This document shows positions 1 to 5,366 of a DNA stretch of 6,037 nt, piece after piece; the stretch's first letter is position 1; every line of letters starts with the position of its first letter. The notes beneath the pieces are model-generated. The model searched no databases. It had not been told where the DNA came from and saw only the letters and a program-made list of their open reading frames with translations. The position numbers and the translations under genes are program-made. Source of the stretch: Pseudomonadota bacterium (GTDB taxonomy: Bacteria; Pseudomonadota; Gammaproteobacteria; Burkholderiales; Burkholderiaceae_B); the NCBI GenBank assembly GCA_023389535.1, contig JAEWEH010000034.1:1-6037 (forward strand), written 5' to 3'.

Positions 1-225
1 TTGCACGAAGCACAGAAAGCGGTGGATCGCCTGCTGAACCAATATGTGCAAATCCAGGCCAATCCTGACGCTTTTGAAGGTCAAAGCATCGAACTCAGCC
101 TCGAGCGCGATGATTCCAGCCCCGAAACACCCGTACTGACGCTGAAGACGTCTCCACGGCTCGAAGAGCTCATATTGGAAGTCCAGGCGCAAGAGCAGGA
201 GCAGGCTGCAAGACGCCTTAATTAG
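1..225 (+). CDS. Hypothetical protein, probably the C-terminal end of a longer gene
   Basis: The frame is open from the first base to a TAG stop at 223-225, giving 74 residues if the TTG at base 1 is taken as the start. No ribosome binding site can be checked because the window begins there, so this is more likely the tail of a gene that begins upstream. The peptide is rich in Glu, Gln and Leu, with a helical start, a middle segment that could be beta strand (QSIELSLERD ... PVLTLKTS) and a Gln/Glu-rich helical end (EVQAQEQEQAARRLN). It has no signal peptide or membrane segment. I recognise no family. It converges with the minus-strand operon, with 68 bp between the two stop codons. Its composition is more charged and somewhat less GC-extreme than the operon genes. 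That it is coding is likely but not certain. Confidence 0.5.
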   Translation: MHEAQKAVDRLLNQYVQIQANPDAFEGQSIELSLERDDSSPETPVLTLKTSPRLEELILEVQAQEQEQAARRLN

Positions 226-293
226 CCTCGTCAGCGCATGAGCGCCCGGTGTAGCGCAATCTCGCCGCCCGGCGGGTTCCGCGATTATGCCGA

Positions 294-1118
294 CTAAGTA
301 CCCACGTTGAGCGGCGCTGCCAGCTTGCGCAATAAGGCGATGACGCTCAGTGCCGTGATGCGGCTGCTCTTGGGGTTGGCAGAGGGAATGTTTTCGATCG
401 TCATGCGCAGCACCGATGAATCCGACACCACTTCCAGGGCATGTGTATTGCGACTGATGCCGGGGTCAGCCCAGACTTCGAGCCGAGTGCGGTCGGGACC
501 TATGCCCGCCAGCGAAAACGCGACCGCCACATTCAGATTGGAAGGGAAGTCGCGCGCGGCCTCGCGGGCGGTGCCTTCGAACAGCAGCACCGGTTCGGTG
601 AGCTGATCCAGATCTATATTCCTTTCGACCACCAGCGGCGCCCCTTTGAAGCCGGCAGGCGGCTTGCGGGTGATCATCCGGGCCGATTCAATGCGCCCTT
701 CCGCCGCGGCAGCCACGGCATCCAGACCCAGCGCCGCACCGGATGGGACCAGAATGCGCGCCCCGGCATGACCCGCCGCCAGGTCGATAAGCTCAGGATA
801 GCGGAGTAGAGCCCCCGCAGACAGCACCACGACGGTCTTGCCGGCGCGCAGGGCGGGATCGGCCACCGCGCTTAACAAGGCCGGCGGGAGGCATTCGACG
901 ATGACGTCGGCATGTGCGCCCAGATCTTCCAGCGCTGCCATGGGCACCGCTGTGGACAATGCAGCCACGAAATCTTGTGTCTTGCCAGGGTCCCGGCCAC
1001 TGACGGCGGCCAGCCGGCAACCCGGGATGCTGCCGCTATCCAGCGCGTGTGCTACGGCTTGGCCAATGGCCCCCAGGCCCGCGACCGCCACCCGATAACT
1101 GGGACTCGCTGCATTCAT
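294..1118 (-). CDS. L-aspartate dehydrogenase family protein (NadX/DUF108 type)
   Basis: A 274-residue protein, normal for the family. An N-terminal Rossmann fold carries the dinucleotide motif GLGAIG at residues 14-19 and the strand/turn VSGRDP (39-44) that follows the second strand. The catalytic domain shows family hallmarks: VPSGAALGLDA (124-134), TRKPP (150-154), FPSNLNVAVA (191-200), the segment with NTH at 224-226 whose His226 matches the expected catalytic histidine, and a C-terminal SSRITALSVIALL (251-263). Known members convert L-aspartate and NAD(P)+ to iminoaspartate/oxaloacetate and ammonia (EC 1.4.1.21), or run in reverse. The ATG overlaps the previous gene's stop as ATGA and has a strong AGGAGG six bases upstream, so the start is secure and translation is coupled. 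As last gene of a catabolic-looking operon, with no nadA/nadC beside it, a role in NAD synthesis is doubtful. The true substrate could be a different amino or imino acid. The family call is strong, the substrate is inferred. Confidence 0.88.
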   Translation of the reverse strand: MNAASPSYRVAVAGLGAIGQAVAHALDSGSIPGCRLAAVSGRDPGKTQDFVAALSTAVPMAALEDLGAHADVIVECLPPALLSAVADPALRAGKTVVVLSAGALLRYPELIDLAAGHAGARILVPSGAALGLDAVAAAAEGRIESARMITRKPPAGFKGAPLVVERNIDLDQLTEPVLLFEGTAREAARDFPSNLNVAVAFSLAGIGPDRTRLEVWADPGISRNTHALEVVSDSSVLRMTIENIPSANPKSSRITALSVIALLRKLAAPLNVGT

Positions 1119-2104
1119 GGATGGCCTCCTTTCTTGTTTCGCGTATTCACGACTTGTTCATTGAGCGTATGCCAAGGTATGTATAAATCGAGCCATGCGG
1201 CCATGCGTCCGCTATACAGCACCACTTCTTCCAGAATAGCCGGCGCAGCGTCGGGATAGTCCCGCAACAGCCCCGCTGCCTGATCCAGAATGGCGCCGCT
1301 TTCGTGCAAGCCGCATAAACCGACGATGCGCGTCAGAAAGGCATCAATAAGAAAGGCAGCATGCCGCCCGCGCTCAGGCGCCGGGATGTCCTTCGCCAGG
1401 GTCGTACCCAAGCGCCACAGCAATTCCTGCAGTTTGCGGAACTCGCCCTCTGCCATCGACAAAGGCCCATAAGGCAGCATGATGCCGCGTCGGTTCACCA
1501 GGCGTTGTATATCGCGGGGTTCGTTTTGCCAGGCAGCAACCCGGGCCTGCCGGAGTGCGCCGAAGCGGGCGTCCCAGAGATAGTCCGCGCGAGACACGCT
1601 CGATGGGCCTGTTGATCCGCTATCGGCGGGTGCCTGGGAAGATGCTGTGACGGCGCCGCCCCGGTGCTCGGGGCTTATGGCAACGCCGCCCGAGGATGCC
1701 ATCGGCCCCGCCGTAAGCTCGGCCCAGATCAGTTCGTGACCCTGCCGGCGGGTGACGCGTTCGCCCAAGGCGCGCAGCCAGCCTACATCGCCACGCAAAC
1801 GGCCCAATACCGACACCTGTGCCGATTCCGCCTGTAAATCACCATAGATCAGCTCCAGGAATTGCCTTTCCGGCCAGTACAGGAAGGTGCCGGCGGGCGC
1901 GTCGAGCACATCGCGTCCCTGCTCCAGCGGCGCGATGAACGGAGCGTGCCAGAAAATATGGCGTCCGGCGATCTTGGCGCAGTGAATGTCGATGCGCGCC
2001 GGCAGGCTATCCAGCAGCCGCTGAATCGTGATCGGCGCCAGATCGTGCGCCAGTTCAATTTCGTGCGCTTCGCCTTGATAATGAAAATAAACTGAAGAAA
2101 TCAG
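1115..2104 (-). CDS. DUF3830/cyclophilin-like domain protein with an unknown C-terminal domain; apparent CTG start
   Basis: Read from a CTG at 2104-2102 this is 329 residues. The first standard start in frame is a GTG at 1909-1907 (264 residues), but it would cut off 65 residues that look like real protein. Residues 1-130 resemble the cyclophilin-like DUF3830 fold: a first hairpin ending in LAPITIQRLLDSLP (22-35), IHCAKIAGRHIFW (40-52), the loop APAGTFLYWP (69-78), FLELIYGD (82-89) and a glycine-rich end (VLGRLRGDVGW). Residues about 133-173 are a Ser/Ala/Gly/Pro linker. Residues about 174-329 form a mainly helical region with Trp and Leu (YLWDARFGALRQARVAAW, FRKLQELLWRLGTTL) that I do not recognise. 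No signal peptide or membrane helix is seen, so it is probably cytoplasmic. The CTG overlaps the TGA of the E2 gene (CTGA) and has GGAG six bases upstream; ATT at 2101-2099 is the alternative start. DUF3830 proteins have no firmly established function. The gene is well supported, the domain match is from memory, and the exact start is inferred. Confidence 0.65.
   Translation of the reverse strand: MISSVYFHYQGEAHEIELAHDLAPITIQRLLDSLPARIDIHCAKIAGRHIFWHAPFIAPLEQGRDVLDAPAGTFLYWPERQFLELIYGDLQAESAQVSVLGRLRGDVGWLRALGERVTRRQGHELIWAELTAGPMASSGGVAISPEHRGGAVTASSQAPADSGSTGPSSVSRADYLWDARFGALRQARVAAWQNEPRDIQRLVNRRGIMLPYGPLSMAEGEFRKLQELLWRLGTTLAKDIPAPERGRHAAFLIDAFLTRIVGLCGLHESGAILDQAAGLLRDYPDAAPAILEEVVLYSGRMAAWLDLYIPWHTLNEQVVNTRNKKGGHP
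1125..1130 (-). promoter_or_regulatory. Ribosome binding site of the aspartate dehydrogenase gene
   Basis: AGGAGG on the minus strand, six bases before the ATG at 1118-1116. It lies inside the end of the upstream gene, whose TGA overlaps the ATG, so it fixes the start and suggests translational coupling. Confidence 0.85.
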
Positions 2105-3390
2105 GATGCGCTCCGCAGCAGTTCATCCAGCAGGTCAGCGACCCGCTGGGCCGCTTCGAATTGGGGCACATGGCCAACGCCAGGCAGGAGATGCAGCGCG
2201 GCCGCACCATCCAGCCCCAAGGCGTGGCGCCAGGGTATGATCCGGTCCAGTTCGCCCCAGATGATTTTGCGCGGCATGTTCAAACCCATCAACACATCGC
2301 GCAGATCGTCGGGCAGCGCGCTGGCGTGCGCGAACAATGCCGCAGCCATGTCTTGCTGGGCTCGGCGCAAGGCGGGGTCGGCGCGCGCCTCCATGGATAA
2401 CGCGGCGATCGTATCGTCGATGAGCGCGCCGTCTGCCACCAGCATGCGCAGCCACGGCGTCAGACTGACCACGTCGGCCGCTGCGGCAAAACCCCGGATG
2501 AAGCCGCTATTAATATCGCGGCCCAAGCCCGCCGGCGCCAATAGCGCCAAGCTGCGAACATCCATGTGCTGGTCCGCGGCCACCAACATGGCCACTGCGC
2601 CTCCCAGCGAATGGCCCACCAGGTGTACCTTCGTCAAGCCCTGCGCCTGCAACGTCGCCACAACACAGTCGGCCATATCCTGCACGCTTTGTACATTTCG
2701 GCGGGCAGAGCGCCCGTGACAAGGCAGGTCCAGCAGCACTGCCGGACGGTCGGCATTCAGGCAGGCAAGCAAAGGCGTCCAGCTGACTGTGTCGCCGCCA
2801 AAACCGTGTATGAAAACGATGGGGTCGCCCAGTTCGCCACCGCGACGTTGCATATAGAGATCGCCATCGGGTTGGCTGATGCCGTCCTGTGGCAGATCGC
2901 GCAGCTTGATGCGGCCTGTCGGGCTGCTTGCTTGCACGCCGGTCAGATCGAGGCCGCGGTCGCGCGCCGCCTTGCGTGCCGCCGGTGAAACGGCCTGGCG
3001 AGGGGATGTAGTGGGGTCGGCCTTGGATTGCTGATCGGCGCCCTGCACATGGGCAGACGCGACAGCATGCGTAACCGCGGCGCCTGTCGACGGCGCCGAG
3101 CCGGCTTCAAGGGCTGCGATTCGAGCTGGCAGCACGGTGGCGCCATCGGTTTCGGCGACCAGCCTTCCAAGCAGACCGCCGATCGGTACTTCGGCGCCTT
3201 CCCCGGCAAGGATGTCGCCCATGACGCCGTCAGCCGGCGCGTCGATGTCGATGGACGTTTTCGCCGTCTCCACGACGACCATGGTTTGCCCAGCCTTGAC
3301 CGCTTGCCCGGCGTCGACGTGCCACTGCACCACCACGACCGCATCCATGTATTCGCCGCCCGAAGCGGGCACGCTGATATCGATAAGCAC
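2101..3390 (-). CDS. AcoC-like E2 component: lipoyl domain, E3/E1-binding domain and alpha/beta-hydrolase domain
   Basis: A 429-residue protein with three parts. Residues 1-80 are a biotinyl/lipoyl domain, with the lipoylation lysine Lys44 in VVVETAKTSIDI. Residues about 81-132 are an Ala/Pro/Ser-rich flexible linker. Residues about 134-166 are a peripheral-subunit-binding domain (SPAARKAARDRGLDL, then SPTGRIKLRDL). Residues about 176-429 are an alpha/beta hydrolase: oxyanion region IHGFGGD (194-200), nucleophile elbow GHSLGG with Ser261, acid Asp382 in WGELDRIIP, and His407 in GVGHVPQ. The usual E2 acyltransferase domain with its HxxxDG active site is absent, as in AcoC of the acetoin dehydrogenase complex. 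Its expected job is to take the acyl group from E1-bound thiamine diphosphate onto lipoate and pass it to an acceptor. The hydrolase-fold domain presumably does the transfer or release. The start is GTG, with AGGGGA five bases upstream, 17 bp after the E1 beta stop. Acetoin as substrate is plausible but not shown, because the other operon genes are not those of a classic aco cluster. Confidence 0.88.
   Translation of the reverse strand: MLIDISVPASGGEYMDAVVVVQWHVDAGQAVKAGQTMVVVETAKTSIDIDAPADGVMGDILAGEGAEVPIGGLLGRLVAETDGATVLPARIAALEAGSAPSTGAAVTHAVASAHVQGADQQSKADPTTSPRQAVSPAARKAARDRGLDLTGVQASSPTGRIKLRDLPQDGISQPDGDLYMQRRGGELGDPIVFIHGFGGDTVSWTPLLACLNADRPAVLLDLPCHGRSARRNVQSVQDMADCVVATLQAQGLTKVHLVGHSLGGAVAMLVAADQHMDVRSLALLAPAGLGRDINSGFIRGFAAAADVVSLTPWLRMLVADGALIDDTIAALSMEARADPALRRAQQDMAAALFAHASALPDDLRDVLMGLNMPRKIIWGELDRIIPWRHALGLDGAAALHLLPGVGHVPQFEAAQRVADLLDELLRSAS
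2111..2114 (-). promoter_or_regulatory. Ribosome binding site supporting the non-standard CTG start
   Basis: GGAG on the minus strand lies six bases before CTG (2104-2102) and nine before ATT (2101-2099). The CTG forms a four-base overlap (CTGA) with the stop of the preceding E2 gene, matching the ATGA overlap at the next junction of the same operon. There is no ATG, GTG or TTG in frame between the upstream stop (2125-2123) and the GTG at 1909. Confidence 0.55.
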
Positions 3391-3395
3391 GCAAT

Positions 3396-3401
3396 TCCCC
3401 T
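3396..3401 (-). promoter_or_regulatory. Ribosome binding site of the E2 gene
   Basis: AGGGGA on the minus strand, five bases before GTG at 3390-3388. It decides in favour of this GTG as the start of the lipoyl-domain protein, which then begins directly with the first strand of that domain (LIDISVPA). Confidence 0.75.
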
Positions 3402-3407
3402 ATTTAT

Positions 3408-4382
3408 TCAAGCCAGCGCCTTGCGCGCCGCCGCAGCGATTTTCTGCGCATTGGGCAGCACAGCCATTTCCAGCGGTTCGCTATAAGGCACTGCCATGTC
3501 GGGCATGGCCACCCGCTGCACCGGCGCGTCAAGGTCATCAAAGGCGTGATCCATGATGGTGGCGGACAGTTCCGCGGCATAGCCGCAGAATTGCCAACCC
3601 TCGTTGACCACGACTGCATGATGGGTCTTGGCGATGGAGCGCTTGATGGCCCCCACATCCAGCGGCCGCAGCGTGCGCAAGTCTATCACCTCGGCGGCTA
3701 TGCCATCGGCGGCCAGAAGTTCCGCGGCCTTCATGCTTTCAATCACCATACGCGACGTTGCGAATAGGGAGACATCGCGGCCTTCGCGCACGCAGCGCGC
3801 CTTGCCGATTTCGACGACGTGGTCGCCATCGGGCACTTCGTCGCGCATGTTGTAAAGCAGCTTGTGCTCAAGGAAAACGACGGGCTGCGCATCGCGTATG
3901 GCGGCCTTCAGCAACCCTTTCGCATCGGCGGGGCTGGCTGGCGCCACCACTTTCAGGCCCGGAATATGCGCGATCAGCGCATCCAGGCTCTTGGAATGCT
4001 GGGCGCCGGCGCCCGCACCGCCGCCGCCCTGCGTGCGCAGGACGAAAGGCATCTGCACTTGCCCGGCCCAAATGTATTCATACACGGAAGCCTGGTTGAT
4101 CAAAGCATCCAACACCAGCGGCATGAAGTCCGCGTACATGATCTCCAGCACGGGTCGCGTACCCGTCATGGCGGCGGACACCGCCATCGCGGCCAGAGTC
4201 TGCTCGGATATCGGCGTATCGCGTACGCGCCCAGCGCCGAACTCTTCCAGCAGGCCCCTCGTCACTTTGAATACGCCGCCGTAGGTGGCGATGTCTTCGC
4301 CGAAAAGAAACACATTGGGATCGCGCGCCATCTCTTCGCGCAAGGCGGCGTTGAGCGCCTCGGCATAACGCATGACAGCCAT
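3408..4382 (-). CDS. Thiamine-diphosphate-dependent dehydrogenase E1, beta subunit (acetoin/2-oxo acid dehydrogenase type)
   Basis: A 324-residue protein, the usual length of E1 beta subunits, starting MAVMRYAEALNAAL. Residues about 1-180 are the transketolase-type pyrimidine-binding domain: FLFGEDIATYGGVFKVT (25-41), RDTPISEQ (54-61) with Glu60 as the glutamate that activates the thiamine aminopyrimidine, MYADFMPLVLDALINQ (82-97) and GAQHSKS (126-132) with His129 near the active site. Residues about 195-318 are the transketolase C-terminal domain, with EVIDLRTLRPLD (231-242) and VVVNEGW (257-263). It pairs with the alpha subunit encoded just before it to form the E1 heterotetramer, which decarboxylates or cleaves the substrate and reductively acylates lipoate on E2. 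The ATG overlaps the alpha-subunit TGA by one base and has GGAGG seven bases upstream. The frame stays open for 63 further codons upstream, but that part overlaps the alpha gene and has no family similarity. The family call is firm; the substrate is not determined by the sequence. Confidence 0.93.
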   Translation of the reverse strand: MAVMRYAEALNAALREEMARDPNVFLFGEDIATYGGVFKVTRGLLEEFGAGRVRDTPISEQTLAAMAVSAAMTGTRPVLEIMYADFMPLVLDALINQASVYEYIWAGQVQMPFVLRTQGGGGAGAGAQHSKSLDALIAHIPGLKVVAPASPADAKGLLKAAIRDAQPVVFLEHKLLYNMRDEVPDGDHVVEIGKARCVREGRDVSLFATSRMVIESMKAAELLAADGIAAEVIDLRTLRPLDVGAIKRSIAKTHHAVVVNEGWQFCGYAAELSATIMDHAFDDLDAPVQRVAMPDMAVPYSEPLEMAVLPNAQKIAAAARKALA

Positions 4383-5353
4383 CAGCACACCTCCGAATAA
4401 GCCAGGGAGCCAGCAAAGACCTCGAATGTAGGGAAAGGATCCGACAAGGCGGCATCGACCGCGTCGCGGATGTCGTCCGTCGCCTGCCTGTCGATCTCCA
4501 GCAGGCGCGCCTCGCCGGCCTCTTGCTTCAGTTGTTCGAAGCTGACGCGTATGGGATCGCGCTCGCGCCAATAGGCGATCTGCGCCGGGTCCTGGTAGCC
4601 GCCCATGTCGGACGTGGAAAAGCCTTCGACGCGATAGGTCTTCGCTTCGATCAGGCTGGGGCCATCGCCCGCGCGTGCGCGTGCGACAGCTTGCGCCGCC
4701 GCCTGATAGACCGCGAGCACATCGTTGCCATCGACGATGACGCTGGGGATTCCATAGCCGGCGCCGCGCACGCTAAGATCTTCAATCGACGACTGGGCCG
4801 TGTGATGCACCGTCAGGCCATAGTGGTTATGCTCCAGCATAAAGACTACCGGCAACTTCCACAGTGCGGCGATATTCATGGATTCATGGCAAATGCCGGT
4901 CTGCGCGGCGCCATCGCCGAAAAAGCACATCGAGACATCCTTGCGGCCCTGCACCTGGAAAGACAAAGCCATACCGGTGGCTGCCGGGATGCTGGCCCCG
5001 ACGATGGCGTTGCCGCCTATCATCCCTTGGGATGCATCGGCCACCAGCATATGGCCGGCACGGCCCCGGCAATAGCCAGTTTCGCGTCCCATGATTTCAG
5101 CCATGATGCGGCGCGGGTCCAGGCCCTTGCCTATGTAGTGGGCGTGGCCGCGGTGCGTGCTGGTGACGCAATCAGTCTGGGTCAGGGCCGCAGTGGCGCC
5201 GATGCCTATCGCCTCTTGACCGTCACAGCGATGTATCGGCCCGCGCGTTTTGCCCGCCTTGTGCAACTCGCCCAGGCGCTCTTCCAGCCTTCTGGTCAGA
5301 ATCATGCGGCGATGCATCTCCAGCCGCAGCTCCAGGGGGGGATGTTGGCTCAT
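4382..5353 (-). CDS. Thiamine-diphosphate-dependent dehydrogenase E1, alpha subunit (acetoin/2-oxo acid dehydrogenase type)
   Basis: A 323-residue protein of the E1 alpha family. Conserved blocks in order: GQEAIGIGATAAL (45-57), THRGHAHYIGKG (66-77), GRAGHMLVAD (97-106), GGNAIVGASIPAATGMAL (113-130), the thiamine-diphosphate/Mg motif beginning GDGAAQTG (146-153) and closing at Asn176 in LEHNHYG (173-179), then the loop region EGFSTSDMGGYQD (243-255) that matches the phosphorylation-loop region of pyruvate dehydrogenases. Together with E1 beta it binds thiamine diphosphate and performs the first, oxidative cleavage step in the cytoplasm. Two positions differ from the common pattern: His175 where the family usually has Asn, and Phe245 where a His (GHS/GHY) is common. 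The start ATG has GAGG eight bases upstream and lies 13 bp after the LivF stop. AcoA (acetoin dehydrogenase) is the closest guess because of the AcoC-like partner, but another 2-oxo acid is possible. Confidence 0.92.
   Translation of the reverse strand: MSQHPPLELRLEMHRRMILTRRLEERLGELHKAGKTRGPIHRCDGQEAIGIGATAALTQTDCVTSTHRGHAHYIGKGLDPRRIMAEIMGRETGYCRGRAGHMLVADASQGMIGGNAIVGASIPAATGMALSFQVQGRKDVSMCFFGDGAAQTGICHESMNIAALWKLPVVFMLEHNHYGLTVHHTAQSSIEDLSVRGAGYGIPSVIVDGNDVLAVYQAAAQAVARARAGDGPSLIEAKTYRVEGFSTSDMGGYQDPAQIAYWRERDPIRVSFEQLKQEAGEARLLEIDRQATDDIRDAVDAALSDPFPTFEVFAGSLAYSEVC
4390..4394 (-). promoter_or_regulatory. Ribosome binding site of the E1 beta gene
   Basis: GGAGG on the minus strand, seven bases before ATG at 4382-4380, inside the last codons of the E1 alpha gene. 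It supports the short start (324 residues) over the longer open frame reaching 4571. Confidence 0.8.
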
Positions 5354-5366
5354 GTCTCACACCTCA

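Noticed and set aside
226..293. Possible terminator between the convergent genes (CCGCC/GGCGG inverted repeat around 262-275)
   Set aside because: The inverted repeat leaves almost no loop, and no T-run follows on either strand. It does not meet the usual shape of an intrinsic terminator.
1849..2058. A minus-strand open frame of 69 codons in another frame over the N-terminus of the DUF3830-like gene, which could hint at a frameshift
   Set aside because: Its Arg/Ser/Trp-rich translation shows no family similarity, while the frame used here stays continuous with cyclophilin-like sequence from 2104 through 1909 and onward, so no frameshift is needed.
2205..2226. A histidine followed by Asp-Gly (HALGLDG) near the E2 C-terminus resembling the HxxxDG acyltransferase motif
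   Set aside because: The spacing is one residue too long, and it lies in the cap/end region of a clear alpha/beta hydrolase with its own Ser-Asp-His triad.
3819..4400. A plus-strand open frame of 193 codons antisense to E1 beta
   Set aside because: Opposite a well-conserved gene, with His/Arg/Gln-rich translation and no recognisable motif; a shadow frame.
4383..4571. Longer start for E1 beta, adding 63 N-terminal residues
   Set aside because: The added segment overlaps the E1 alpha coding region and is an Arg/Gly-rich shadow translation. The ATG at 4382 gives the normal family length and has a GGAGG at good spacing.
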